Part shown: in pieces, positions 34,247 through 42,898 of the stretch
Layout: each line of letters opens with the position of its first letter
Numbering within the stretch: the stretch's first letter is position 1
Source: Thermofilum sp.
GTDB taxonomy: Archaea; Thermoproteota; Thermoprotei; Thermofilales; Thermofilaceae
Assembly (NCBI GenBank): GCA_038741495.1
Contig: JAVYKX010000001.1
Location: 242,918 to 306,917 of the forward strand
Direction of reading: 5' to 3'
Length of the DNA stretch: 64,000 nt
Position numbers and translations under genes: made by a program
The notes under the pieces: generated by a model
Told to the model about the DNA's origin: nothing
Database searches by the model: none
The model's input: only the letters and a program-made list of their open reading frames with translations

Positions 34247-35734
34247 GCTGGCGGATCCAGCTCGAGCGAGCAGCCTCCAGTAGTTTACTCTTTCTGGCTG
34301 CTCCACTCTCTTCTGGGCGGCTCCGCCTTTCTCTGCCTCTCTCCCACTTGGAAGGAGAGGCGCCTCGTCGGTATTCCTCAAGCCGCGGAGGAGCTCGCCG
34401 TCCTCGAGCATTCTCGTAGTGTAGTTAGCTTCGCGGAAAGCAGGGTGCTCGAGTATTTTCAGAATCAGGTACTTGTTGTGTCTAATGCCTCCTATTCTCA
34501 GCTCGCTTACTGCTCTCAGTAGCCTGCTGAGCGCTTGTGCTCGCGAAGAGCCCCAGGTGATTACCTTCATAATCAAGGGATCGTAGAAGTGCGGGATCTC
34601 GTAGCCTTCGTAAACTCCGCTATCAACCCTAACCCAGGGGCCTTGAGGTATCTCGAGAAAAGTTATCTTGCCCGGCGAAGGAGCGAAGCTGTTCATGGGG
34701 TCTTCTGCGTAGATCCTCGCCTCGATCGCGTGAGCATGAATTTCGACGTTTCCTTGCTGCACTGTAGGCTTACCTTCTCCCGCTATGCGTATCTGCTGCT
34801 CCACTATATCTACCCCTGTCACCGCTTCCGTGACCGGGTGCTCAACCTGTATTCTCGAGTTCACTTCTAGCAAGTAGAAGCTTCTCGTATCCAAGTCGAA
34901 GATGAATTCAAAGGTTCCCGCGTTAGTGTATCCGCAGCTGCTCGCAGCTCTTACAGCTAACTCGCATACGTGCTTTCTCTCGTCCCAGGATAGCGAAGGC
35001 GAAGGAGCCTCTTCAATAACCTTCTGGAACCTTCTCTGAACGCTGCACTCCCTCTCAAAGAGGTGGATAACTCCTCCCCGCCACCCGAGCACCTGAACTT
35101 CGATGTGCTTCGCTTTAGGGAAGTACTTCTCCAGGTAAACTGAAGCGTTCTTGAAGTACGCGTGAGCCAAGTGAGCTGCTTGTTTCATTTTCTCTTCTAG
35201 CTCTTCCTCCGACCAGGCGACGAACATGCCTATACCTCCTCCACCGCCAGCAGGCTTCACGACGACGGGGTAGCCGATCTCCTCAGCGTAGCTCGCCGCG
35301 TCTCTCAGATCCACAGGGTTAAGCCCCCCCGGGACGATGGGTATTCCCTGGCTGCTGAAGAACCGGCGCGCGCCAAGTTTATCCCCGACGAGCTTGATGA
35401 CATCGGGGTGGGGGCCGATCCAAACCAACCCGTTTTCCACCACCTTCTCCGCAAAGAGCGCATTCTGCGCTAGAAAGCCGTAACCCGGGTGTACAGCCTC
35501 CGCTCCACTCTTCAAAGCCACGTCGATGATCGCATCCATGTTAAGGTAGCTGGCTCCCGGCTCCCCTGGGCCCAAGCGGTACTTCTCATCCGCTAAGAGA
35601 GCATGAAGAGCGTTGGCGTCTGCATCGCTGTACACAGCGACTGTTCTTATACCCATATCCCTCGCGGTTCTAATAATCCTGACAGCTATCTCTCCCCTGT
35701 TAGCGATCAGGATCTTACGGAAGGGAGGCTCCAT
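34241..35734 (-). CDS. accC: Biotin carboxylase subunit of acyl-CoA carboxylase
   Basis: The 497-residue protein carries the whole biotin carboxylase domain set: ILIANRGEIAVRIIRTA at the start, HPGYGFLAQN, ATP-grasp loop GGGGGIGM (about 163-170), EVNSRIQVEHPVTEAVTGVDIVEQQ (about 293-317) and YDPLIMKVITWG. There is no biotinyl domain, so it depends on the carrier at 2355. It carboxylates biotin with ATP and bicarbonate. The gene overlaps tatD upstream by 20 nt and is thus in an operon with it rather than with its carboxylase partners. Confidence 0.95.
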   Translation of the reverse strand: MEPPFRKILIANRGEIAVRIIRTARDMGIRTVAVYSDADANALHALLADEKYRLGPGEPGASYLNMDAIIDVALKSGAEAVHPGYGFLAQNALFAEKVVENGLVWIGPHPDVIKLVGDKLGARRFFSSQGIPIVPGGLNPVDLRDAASYAEEIGYPVVVKPAGGGGGIGMFVAWSEEELEEKMKQAAHLAHAYFKNASVYLEKYFPKAKHIEVQVLGWRGGVIHLFERECSVQRRFQKVIEEAPSPSLSWDERKHVCELAVRAASSCGYTNAGTFEFIFDLDTRSFYLLEVNSRIQVEHPVTEAVTGVDIVEQQIRIAGEGKPTVQQGNVEIHAHAIEARIYAEDPMNSFAPSPGKITFLEIPQGPWVRVDSGVYEGYEIPHFYDPLIMKVITWGSSRAQALSRLLRAVSELRIGGIRHNKYLILKILEHPAFREANYTTRMLEDGELLRGLRNTDEAPLLPSGREAEKGGAAQKRVEQPERVNYWRLLARAGSASL

Positions 35735-36539
35735 GAGGTTTCAGCCCCGCAGCAAGCTTCCCCTCCAGGCCGAAAAACTTGATGGCGTTCCCGGTCGTGG
35801 CTTCATCGACCTCCTCTACAGAGGTGCCTCGGAGCCTAGCAACTTCTTCCGCGACGCGCCGAACCGATAATGGTGTGTTGATGCCACTGTCCGGCGATAG
35901 AAAAGGTGCGTCAGTCTCCACTAGTATCGCTTCCATCGGAAAGTTCCTGGCTATTTTGCGCATAGTTTTCGTGTTCGTCACGCGGTAGTTCACAGAGAAC
36001 AGGTAGCCTCGATCGAGCGCTTCTCTAGCAGCGGTCATGCTTCCTGTGAAAGAGTGCATCAGAACTTTCTTTAGCGAATAGGAGGATAGTACAGCGATGG
36101 CCTCCTCCTCGGCTTTCCTGCTGTGAATGACAACGGGTTTCCCAAGCTTCTCGGCGAGGTTAAGAAATTTCTCAAAAACTTCCTGTGCTCTCTTGTGCTC
36201 CAGCTCGTCCTTTATCCAGAAGCGGTCAAGCCCTATCTCGCCGATTCCAACTATGTCGTCTCTCCTGGACTCGACAAACGCCAGGTATTCCTCTACCTCC
36301 TCATCCGACATCTCGCTAACTTGAGTAGGGTGAAGCCCCAGCGTTACGAAGACGAAGCCAGAGTACCTGCGTGCGAGCTTCAAGGATTCGAGAGCGCCTG
36401 GAAACCCTGGTGCTTTCTCCCGGTCGAAAGGTAGACCGCAGGTTATGATGGCGTCGAGCGCTTCTCGCGCGCTCTCGAGGACTTCGTCTACTTTCTCTCG
36501 TAAGCCTGGGTAGAGGAGGTGGCAGTGCGAGTCGATCAT
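35715..36539 (-). CDS. TatD family metal-dependent hydrolase
   Basis: The 274-residue protein has the TIM-barrel amidohydrolase motifs: MIDSHCHL (metal His5 and His7), GEIGLDR (about 102-108), VIHSRKAEEE (about 132-141), LMHSFTG (about 154-160) and VETDAPFLSP (about 204-213). TatD proteins are DNases or exonucleases with repair roles. ATG 36539 is preferred because it follows a TATA-like box by 27 nt; an ORF frame up to 36608 would run into the divergent gene. Overlaps accC by 20 nt. Confidence 0.9.
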   Translation of the reverse strand: MIDSHCHLLYPGLREKVDEVLESAREALDAIITCGLPFDREKAPGFPGALESLKLARRYSGFVFVTLGLHPTQVSEMSDEEVEEYLAFVESRRDDIVGIGEIGLDRFWIKDELEHKRAQEVFEKFLNLAEKLGKPVVIHSRKAEEEAIAVLSSYSLKKVLMHSFTGSMTAAREALDRGYLFSVNYRVTNTKTMRKIARNFPMEAILVETDAPFLSPDSGINTPLSVRRVAEEVARLRGTSVEEVDEATTGNAIKFFGLEGKLAAGLKPHGASLP

Positions 36540-36560
36540 CGCGGTCAGCTCTCTCGTAGG

Positions 36561-36579
36561 TAGCTTAAAGTTAATATTG
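36561..36579. promoter_or_regulatory. Divergent promoters of tatD and the prenyl synthase gene
   Basis: The minus strand has CTTTAAGC (about 36562-36569), 27 nt before ATG 36539. The plus strand has GTTAATATT (36570-36578), about 34 nt before ATG 36608. Confidence 0.5.
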
Positions 36580-36607
36580 CTTCCGTCAACAAGGAGAGGT
36601 TGGTTCA

Positions 36608-37522
36608 ATGCTGAGCGCTAAGGCCACTCCAGAGAGTGTAGTTGAGAAGCTGAACCTGCTACGCTTAGAGCTGAAAGCGTACTTTCAAGAGCAGCTACCG
36701 CTATTGTTTCCCGAGATCCACGATGAGGTTAGCTACATGGTTGCTGGTGGCAAGTTCCTCCGCGGCGCTCTCTCACTTTTCTCGGCAGATGTTGCAGGCT
36801 GTGATAAAACCCGAGCTCTCCCGATAGCCTTGGCTGTCGAGCTGATGCATGCTTCAAGCCTCGTCTACGATGACATTTCAGACTCCACCGAGAGTAGGAG
36901 AGGCCAGCCGAGCTTCTGGAAGAAGTACGGGCTCGACGAGGCTGTTATCGTGCCTCACGCAGCTATGGCGACCGCCATATCGTTGATAGCCCGGTACGGT
37001 GGACCTGAAGCTGTTATTGCCAGCATGGGTGCCTGGAGAGAGGCCGCAGTAGGGCAACTGTGGGATTTGAGAGCAGCGAAGAAGAACATGAGAGTAGTAG
37101 CTTCTTACCGCGAAGTTGTCTCAAAGAAAACAGGAGAAGTTTTCGGCGCTGCATGCACTCTTCCGCTCTACGCTGCTGGGAAACGCAACCTAGCGGACAT
37201 CTTTAAAAATTACGGCGTTACGCTCGGTGCAGCGTACCAGGTCATCGACGATATGTCTGACCTTTCACGTGGGGTAAAAGACAGCGGGAGCGCGCTCCTG
37301 CTTCTCGAAGAGTCTCAAGGAGATTACCTCCAGTATGGCTCCCGAGTGCTCCATCAGCTTATAACGGAACTGCTCCAACTCTCAGGAAGACTCCCGGCGG
37401 AGTGCGGGCTACTGGCCGCTGAGATACTGAGAACTTTCGCCGAAGAGGCCGGCGGGGAGGTTAGAGAGCATGTCTTCAGGATACTCGGAGGATTTGCGAG
37501 AAGCCCGCGGGCTCCCTATTAA
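36608..37522 (+). CDS. Polyprenyl diphosphate synthase (GGPP/polyprenyl synthase type)
   Basis: The 304-residue protein has both Asp-rich motifs: D88-D89-I-S-D92 (in VYDDISDSTESRRG) and D214-D215-M-S-D218 (in VIDDMSDL). Substrate motif GGKFLRGAL is near residue 49. It condenses isopentenyl diphosphate into prenyl chains for archaeal lipids or quinones. Chain length cannot be read with certainty. A UbiE/MenG-like methyltransferase gene starts 2 nt after the stop, and a geranylgeranyl reductase gene lies 1.2 kb later, which points to lipid or menaquinone synthesis. Confidence 0.9.
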   Translation: MLSAKATPESVVEKLNLLRLELKAYFQEQLPLLFPEIHDEVSYMVAGGKFLRGALSLFSADVAGCDKTRALPIALAVELMHASSLVYDDISDSTESRRGQPSFWKKYGLDEAVIVPHAAMATAISLIARYGGPEAVIASMGAWREAAVGQLWDLRAAKKNMRVVASYREVVSKKTGEVFGAACTLPLYAAGKRNLADIFKNYGVTLGAAYQVIDDMSDLSRGVKDSGSALLLLEESQGDYLQYGSRVLHQLITELLQLSGRLPAECGLLAAEILRTFAEEAGGEVREHVFRILGGFARSPRAPY

Positions 37523-37523
37523 C

Positions 37524-38189
37524 ATGTGGTTGAAAGTCGAGGAGACTTTGAGAGCCTTATTCAAGAGTGGTGCGTACAGGTTAGGCAACGCCGCAATGAG
37601 CATGGGGCTAGACTCCCTAGCCAGGAGACACGCTCTCTCCCTGCCCTCCGGGCTCGTCCTCGACATCGGGTGCGGCGACGGCTACTACTCGAGAGAGCTT
37701 GAGGAGAAAGGAGCCGAGGTGGTGTGCCTCGACCCCCTTGAGGATGTCCTCAAGGAGGCAAGGACAACTCACGCAGTAGTAGCTGTCGCTGAGTACCTTC
37801 CCTTCAGAGAAGGGAGCTTTGACTTCGTGCTAGCTATGTTTAGTGTGAGAGATTTTCTAGATAAGCCGAAGGGCTTGTGGGGCATGAGAAAGGTTTCTCG
37901 CAGAGGTGCTGTCGTTCTAGATATTTTCAATCCTAGGAGTGCTCTCCTGAGACTGCTGTTCTGGGCTTATGTCGCAGGCGTAGCACCCCTCCTAGGCTTC
38001 TTAGCATCCGGCGTGGCGCGTAGGTGGCGCTTACTTTACCCGACACTGAGATACATGCCTACCACCGCGGCCTTAGAGCGTGGAGGCGGTAGAACAATTC
38101 TCAGGTTGATGGGAGGGATCTTATCCGTTGTGTTTATTCCAAGTTTTTCCCGAGCTTCACCGGGCAACCGCTCCCGTCGGGTGGGTTGA
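37524..38189 (+). CDS. Class I SAM-dependent methyltransferase, UbiE/MenG-like
   Basis: About 221 residues. Motif I is VLDIGCGDGYYSREL (about 49-63), motif II region VVCLDPLEDV and EYLPFREGSFDFVLAMF (about 91-107), and VLDIFNP (about 132-138) follows. The last half resembles UbiE/MenG, which methylates the quinone ring. The match to quinone C-methyltransferases is reasoned from context with the prenyl synthase. The ATG immediately follows the previous stop (TAACATG). The C-terminal tail after residue about 205 is basic and unlike the family. Confidence 0.7.
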   Translation: MWLKVEETLRALFKSGAYRLGNAAMSMGLDSLARRHALSLPSGLVLDIGCGDGYYSRELEEKGAEVVCLDPLEDVLKEARTTHAVVAVAEYLPFREGSFDFVLAMFSVRDFLDKPKGLWGMRKVSRRGAVVLDIFNPRSALLRLLFWAYVAGVAPLLGFLASGVARRWRLLYPTLRYMPTTAALERGGGRTILRLMGGILSVVFIPSFSRASPGNRSRRVG

Positions 38190-38249
38190 ATCGATGATAT
38201 GTAACGGAAAATAAATTTAAGAGTTGAAGAAAGAAGTGAAGGAACTTCG

Positions 38250-38597
38250 ATGTCTGCTGAGCAGCTCGACCGGCTGAAGAGTATAAGGGTCAACACAGTG
38301 GTGAAGCTCTACACACTCGTGCTTCTAGCGGAAGAGGAAAGGCATGGCTACGAGCTTATGAAGCTGCTAGCGGAGATGCTCGGTGCCCCTATAGGTCCAT
38401 CGCAAGTATACCCTTTCCTTAACAAGCTGGAGAAGGCAGGGCTTCTCGGATCTAGAATCTCTGGGAGCAGGGAGAAGAAAGTCTACTACCTTACGCCTCA
38501 AGGCTACGAGTTCGTGAAAGAGCTGCTTGAAAAATCTCTATCTGTGCTTCACACAGCTGTGAAAATCCTCGGAAAGGAGAAGGTTTGCCTCCCATAG
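38250..38597 (+). CDS. PadR family transcriptional regulator
   Basis: The 115-residue protein is a winged helix of PadR type: LLAEEERHGYELMKLLAEMLG (about 25-45), IGPSQVYPFLNKLEKAGLLGSR (about 48-69) and KKVYYLTPQGYEF (about 76-88). PadR proteins usually repress nearby genes. A TATA-like AAATAAATTTAAG is about 36 nt upstream. It sits between the methyltransferase and the reductase, so it may control the lipid/quinone genes (inference). Confidence 0.85.
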   Translation: MSAEQLDRLKSIRVNTVVKLYTLVLLAEEERHGYELMKLLAEMLGAPIGPSQVYPFLNKLEKAGLLGSRISGSREKKVYYLTPQGYEFVKELLEKSLSVLHTAVKILGKEKVCLP

Positions 38598-38688
38598 CCT
38601 CCTCCGGGAGCTAGACCCGCTTTCGGAGCCGTAGCTAGTACTGCTGGAGAGGGTTTTAAGAAGCTCTACACACCATGCTGTTGCCCGT

Positions 38689-39879
38689 ATGAGGTACAAA
38701 GCAGTCGTGGTGGGGCTGGGCCCTGCCGGTGCTGCTGCTTTAAAGCGCCTTAGCGAGCTAGGTGTTCGGGCGGTCGGCTTTGACCGTAGACCCCAACCCG
38801 AGAGGCCTGCTGTTTGCGGCGAGTTTCTCCCAGAGCCTGAAGCCATAAGCTTCATTTCTAGAAAGCCGTCTGTAGCTAAAGCGTTCAGCTACGTGGCTAT
38901 GGCTAGGCGGCGTAACAGCGTGTCGAGAGTGGTGCTCGAATTCGCGGGAGGGCGCGTCTACAATCTACCCATACCGGGGTTTACGATCAGCCGGGCGGAG
39001 CTCGTTGAGAAGCTTGTAGGCGAGGCAGAGCACTACACTGGAGAAGACGTTGTCAGCGTTAAAAAAGTAGGGAGCGAGTACGTAGTCAGAACCAGGAAGG
39101 GTAGAGAAGTTTCCGCCGATTACGTCATCGCGTGTGACGGCTACCCTTCAACCGTCAGGAAGCTTGTGGACCGAGAGATCCTCCTACCCGAGAACGACGT
39201 GGCCGTGGCTGCTAACGCGAAGTTTCACACCCCTGAGATGCCGAAAAACATCGTGTATATGCTTGCTTCACCCGAAACCCCCGGAGGGTACGCATGGATA
39301 ATACCTTTCGAGAAGGATATCTCCAACGTAGGTGTGGGTGTGCGTCTCTCCTCTCTCCGCGAAGGCGGGGGCAGTCTCAAGAAGTTCTTCTCGCTCTTCG
39401 TTAATCTCAACGTGCATGGTTACCTCTCCAACGTGAAGCAGATCGAGGAGATGAGAGCCAGATGGGTGCCTGTCAGCGGCTTCTACGCTGAACCAGCTAT
39501 GGAGAGAGTACTGTTCGCAGGTGACTCCCTGGGAGCTGTGAACCCGATTAACGGCGGCGGTATTTTTCCCGCTATGGCTCTCGGGATACTCGCAGCCGAA
39601 GCTGTCTGGCTGGAGGCTCCGGGAGCCTATAGTGAGAGAGCTTGGAGCGAGATTGGCTCGATTCTGGATATCGGGAAACAGTATCGCAAGCTTGTTGATG
39701 CTCTTTACGCGAACTGGAGCGCTGTCGTGAAGCTATCCTACCTTATCCCTACTTCTCTGATGGTGAAGATACTCAAGGGAGAGAAAACAGGTCTGTACAG
39801 GGCCCTCAGCCTTCTTGGAACAAGTAGGAGAACCAAGCATCTACGTCGTGAGGCTCCAGCTTCTCGTAAGCTTCCGTAG
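38689..39879 (+). CDS. Geranylgeranyl reductase family FAD-dependent oxidoreductase
   Basis: The 396-residue protein begins with an FAD-binding motif, VVGLGPAGAAALKRL (about 6-20). It continues with CGEFLPEPEA (about 43-52), ADYVIACDGYPSTVRK (about 143-158), GGYAWIIPF (about 200-208) and LFAGDSLGAVNPINGGGIFPAM (about 275-296). This is the geranylgeranyl/DGGGPL reductase layout, which saturates isoprenoid chains of membrane lipids or quinones. A TATA-like GTTTTAAG lies about 32 nt before ATG 38689. The end overlaps the convergent gene by 74 nt. Confidence 0.85.
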   Translation: MRYKAVVVGLGPAGAAALKRLSELGVRAVGFDRRPQPERPAVCGEFLPEPEAISFISRKPSVAKAFSYVAMARRRNSVSRVVLEFAGGRVYNLPIPGFTISRAELVEKLVGEAEHYTGEDVVSVKKVGSEYVVRTRKGREVSADYVIACDGYPSTVRKLVDREILLPENDVAVAANAKFHTPEMPKNIVYMLASPETPGGYAWIIPFEKDISNVGVGVRLSSLREGGGSLKKFFSLFVNLNVHGYLSNVKQIEEMRARWVPVSGFYAEPAMERVLFAGDSLGAVNPINGGGIFPAMALGILAAEAVWLEAPGAYSERAWSEIGSILDIGKQYRKLVDALYANWSAVVKLSYLIPTSLMVKILKGEKTGLYRALSLLGTSRRTKHLRREAPASRKLP

Positions 39880-40573
39880 AGCCCAGGTCGAACCAGAAAG
39901 AGTCCGTTAAGTAGCCTCCGACTTTAAACCCTCTTTCAAGGAACCTTCTGATGAGATCGCCCATGATGTCAATGTCCTTCTTCTCCTCACTCAGCTCCTC
40001 AAGGTACTTCATCCCCTCGACTTTCACCGCAAGAATCCCGATGGTGACCGGCTTGCCGAGGGGTGGCTTCTCTACTAGTTTAACGACCTGGCTACCCTCC
40101 AGCTCCGCTACTCCTACAGCCACCCTGTAGTTCGGAGAAAGAGCCAGCGTGGCTATAAACCCTCCCTCTCTGTGAAACCTCAGAAGCTCCGTCAAGCTAA
40201 TGTTTGAGAGAATATCTCCGTAGTATATGAGCAGGTTCCTCGCTCCCTCGAAGCTTCCATTTAGGTATGCGTTGAGCAGAGCCCCTCCGTTGCCGCCATA
40301 CTCGGGGTTGTCCCAGACATAGCTTATATCTACACCGTACCTCTCTCCCTTGTTAAAGTAGTTCACGATTTGCTGTCCCTTGTAGCCTATGAGCATGGTG
40401 ATTTTAGTGATCCCGTGGAACTTCATAAGGCGGACAATGTACTCGAGAAGCGGCTTCTGCTGTGAACCGACGGGTATCATAGCCTTCTGGAAGTAGTACG
40501 TGAGGGGTCTAAGCCTCTTCCCCTCGCCTCCGCAAAGAATAACTCCGATCGTGTCTTCCGAAGAGTGTTTCAT
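39806..40573 (-). CDS. Sugar nucleotidyltransferase (NDP-sugar pyrophosphorylase)
   Basis: About 255 residues. The nucleotide motif is GVILCGGEGKRLRPLT (about 9-24), followed by KPLLEYIVRLMKFHGI, GGNGGALLNAYLNG and IYYGDILSNI (about 117-126). The end, SFWFDLGSTEAYEKL, is conserved in this family. It makes NDP-sugars from sugar phosphates. ATG 40573 follows a TATA-like GTATAAAAAG by 29 nt, so longer starts up to 40699 are unlikely. Convergent overlap of 74 nt with the reductase. Confidence 0.88.
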   Translation of the reverse strand: MKHSSEDTIGVILCGGEGKRLRPLTYYFQKAMIPVGSQQKPLLEYIVRLMKFHGITKITMLIGYKGQQIVNYFNKGERYGVDISYVWDNPEYGGNGGALLNAYLNGSFEGARNLLIYYGDILSNISLTELLRFHREGGFIATLALSPNYRVAVGVAELEGSQVVKLVEKPPLGKPVTIGILAVKVEGMKYLEELSEEKKDIDIMGDLIRRFLERGFKVGGYLTDSFWFDLGSTEAYEKLEPHDVDAWFSYLFQEG

Positions 40574-40597
40574 CGGAGAGAGTATTCCTTTCATTCT

Positions 40598-40606
40598 TTT
40601 TATACT
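40598..40606 (-). promoter_or_regulatory. TATA-like promoter of the nucleotidyltransferase gene
   Basis: The minus strand reads GTATAAAAA here, centred about 29 nt before ATG 40573, giving a leaderless start. Confidence 0.6.
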
Positions 40607-40646
40607 TTTCATCCCGTGAGGCTCGCTAATTATCAAGGATACAGGT

Positions 40647-40679
40647 GAATAACGGGCATTATGAAGATACCTGTTATTC
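40647..40679. promoter_or_regulatory. Inverted repeat between the nucleotidyltransferase and enolase genes
   Basis: GAATAAC (40647-40653) and GTTATTC (40673-40679) form a perfect 7-bp inverted repeat with a 19-nt spacer. The right arm lies about 26 nt before the enolase ATG, where the TATA box would be. It may be a regulator site. Confidence 0.35.
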
Positions 40680-40701
40680 GCGGTGAGCAACTCGAGCACG
40701 T

Positions 40702-42012
40702 ATGCCGTTGAAAGCCGCTCGCGATGAGGACTTTACCATAGCGTCCGTTAAGGGAAGGTGGGTTCTGGACTCTAGAGGAAACCCCACCGTCGAAGCTGAA
40801 GTTGTCACGAGGGGAGGAGGGCTCGGAAGAGCTATTGTGCCTTCAGGAGCCTCGACGGGAAAGCATGAAGCGCTGGAGCTCCGCGATGGAGGAAGAGAGT
40901 TCCAGGGCAAGGGCGTGAGGAAAGCCGTCGAGAACATCAACTCGATCATCGCGAAAGAGATAGTCGGCATGGACGCGAGGATGCAGAGCAGCGTTGACCG
41001 GCGCATGATAGACCTTGATGGCACGAGGAACAAGTCCCACCTGGGAGCGAACGCTATTCTCGCAGTTTCTCTAGCGACCGCTCACGCCGCGGCTAACACT
41101 TACGCGATGCCACTTTACCGCTACCTTGGGGGCGTAAGCGCGCGCACGCTTCCCGTACCCCTTATGAACGTGCTTAATGGAGGGAAGCATGCCGGCAACG
41201 AGCTGAAGATTCAGGAATTCATGATCGTGCCTGTAGGGGCGGGCAGCTTCTCCGAGGCTTTGAGGATCGGCGCGGAGGTCTACTACTCCTTGAAGAAACA
41301 CTTGGCCGAGAAGTACGGAGTAGGAGCAGTCAACGTGGGGGACGAGGGAGGGTTCGCTCCCCCCATGAGGGAAACGAGAGAGGCTCTCGACGCATTAATA
41401 GCAGCGATAAAGGCTGCGGGCTACGATCCGGGCACCGACGTTGCATTGGCGCTCGACGCTGCCGCTTCGAACTTCTACGATGAGAAGAGGCAGGTCTACG
41501 TAATAGACTCGCGCGAGCTCGATAAGTCCAAGTTGATGGAGTTCTACGAGAGACTCGTCGACGAGTACCCTATAATATCGATAGAGGATCCGCTACAGGA
41601 GGAGGACTTCGAAGGCTTTGCGGAACTCACGAGGTCCCTGAAGATCCAGGTCGTAGGCGACGATATATTCGTGACGAACGTCGAGCGCTTTACCAGGGGC
41701 ATAGAGAAAGGCGCCGCGAACGCTCTCCTTCTCAAGGTCAACCAGATCGGAACCCTTACGGAGGCACTTGAAGCAGCCTACCTTGCCTTTAACCGTAACT
41801 ACTCCGTGGTTGTTAGTCACAGGAGCGGTGAGACGGAGGACTCTACCATCTCGCACGTAGCTGTGGCGCTGAACACGGGCCAGATAAAAACCGGCGCTCC
41901 CGCTAGAGGCGAGAGGACAGCCAAGTACAACGAGCTTCTGAGGATTGAAGAAGAGCTCGGAACCTGGGCGAGGTACCCGGGTATCCGGGCCTTCCCGCAT
42001 TACCGGCGATAG
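40702..42012 (+). CDS. eno: Enolase
   Basis: The 436-residue protein is full length. Signatures are [14 protein letters not shown] (about 21-34), [18 protein letters not shown] (about 46-63), the glycine-rich [16 protein letters not shown] (about 341-356) and [21 protein letters not shown] (about 371-391). It converts 2-phosphoglycerate to phosphoenolpyruvate. An upstream ATG at 40702 gives about 12 extra N-terminal residues against some homologues. Divergent from the nucleotidyltransferase gene. Confidence 0.97.
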   Translation: MPLKAARDEDFTIASVKGRWVLDSRGNPTVEAEVVTRGGGLGRAIVPSGASTGKHEALELRDGGREFQGKGVRKAVENINSIIAKEIVGMDARMQSSVDRRMIDLDGTRNKSHLGANAILAVSLATAHAAANTYAMPLYRYLGGVSARTLPVPLMNVLNGGKHAGNELKIQEFMIVPVGAGSFSEALRIGAEVYYSLKKHLAEKYGVGAVNVGDEGGFAPPMRETREALDALIAAIKAAGYDPGTDVALALDAAASNFYDEKRQVYVIDSRELDKSKLMEFYERLVDEYPIISIEDPLQEEDFEGFAELTRSLKIQVVGDDIFVTNVERFTRGIEKGAANALLLKVNQIGTLTEALEAAYLAFNRNYSVVVSHRSGETEDSTISHVAVALNTGQIKTGAPARGERTAKYNELLRIEEELGTWARYPGIRAFPHYRR

Positions 42013-42022
42013 CGTCATCCTT

Positions 42023-42030
42023 TTTAAAAC
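42023..42030 (+). promoter_or_regulatory. TATA-like promoter of the HD-DegT operon
   Basis: TTTAAAAC is centred 28 nt before ATG 42054 in a T-rich stretch that can also end the enolase transcript. Confidence 0.55.
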
Positions 42031-42053
42031 CTCTTTTTCCTTTTCAACCCTCC

Positions 42054-42854
42054 ATGACAGCTGAGAGCGTGGTCGTGAGTAAAGATCTTCTCAAGCACTG
42101 GGTTGAGCGCGACAGCTTCGTAGCTTCGCTCGTCAAGGCGATCGAAGAGGACGAGGAGGTCAGAGAACTCCTCTACATGAGCAACGTAAACGCTGTGCTG
42201 AGGCTGGGCTACAACGACCACGGACCCGTTCACGCCAAAATTGTAGCTGGAACGGCGCTAGAGCTAATGCGCCTTCTCGCTCTGAGAGGGGCATCGTTTT
42301 CATCTCTACAGCACGATACTGCGGCAAACCTTGACGATGTAAAGCTAATTCTCGTCGCCTCCAGCTACCTTCACGATATAGGTAACGCTGTTCACCGCGA
42401 CTTTCACGAGTTGATAGGAGCGATCCTCGCCAAAGATATTGTAGATAGGGTGATCGATAGAGTCAGGCCGGGGATCGGTGCGAGGAAGATTAGGCTGCGC
42501 CAGGAGGTTCTTTCAGCAATCTACAGCACTGCTATGGAAGCGAAGCCCCTCACGGTGGAGGCGAGCATTGTTCGGCTTGCTGACGGGCTGGACATGTCTG
42601 AGGGTAGAGCGAGGCTTCCCTACAAGCTTGGGAAGCATGATATGCATTCACTATCCGCTCTCAGCATCAGGAAGGTGGAGCTGCGGCCGGGTGCGGAGAC
42701 GCCGATCGAGGTTCTCGTGTACATGAGCGACATGGCGGGCTTCTTCCAGGTGGAGAGAGTGCTAATGCCCAAGATTGAGGGTGGTAAGCTCAAAGGGCTA
42801 GTTAAAGTGTTCGTGTTTAGCGAGCGGGACGGGAGGTCGATCACTCTAGCGTGA
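42054..42854 (+). CDS. HD-domain phosphohydrolase-like protein
   Basis: The 266-residue protein has HD motifs: NDHGPVHAKIVAG (about 59-71), YLHDIGNAVHRDFHELIGA (about 104-122) and VRLADGLDMSEGRARL (about 169-184). It is a metal-dependent phosphohydrolase of unknown substrate; a nucleotide is likely. The last codons overlap the GTG before the DegT gene. It is first in an operon with a sugar aminotransferase and an acyl-CoA synthetase subunit. Confidence 0.8.
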   Translation: MTAESVVVSKDLLKHWVERDSFVASLVKAIEEDEEVRELLYMSNVNAVLRLGYNDHGPVHAKIVAGTALELMRLLALRGASFSSLQHDTAANLDDVKLILVASSYLHDIGNAVHRDFHELIGAILAKDIVDRVIDRVRPGIGARKIRLRQEVLSAIYSTAMEAKPLTVEASIVRLADGLDMSEGRARLPYKLGKHDMHSLSALSIRKVELRPGAETPIEVLVYMSDMAGFFQVERVLMPKIEGGKLKGLVKVFVFSERDGRSITLA

Positions 42855-42898
42855 GAACGGCAGCAATAATAAGACTGGGCAGCCCGTGTATCGGGTTG

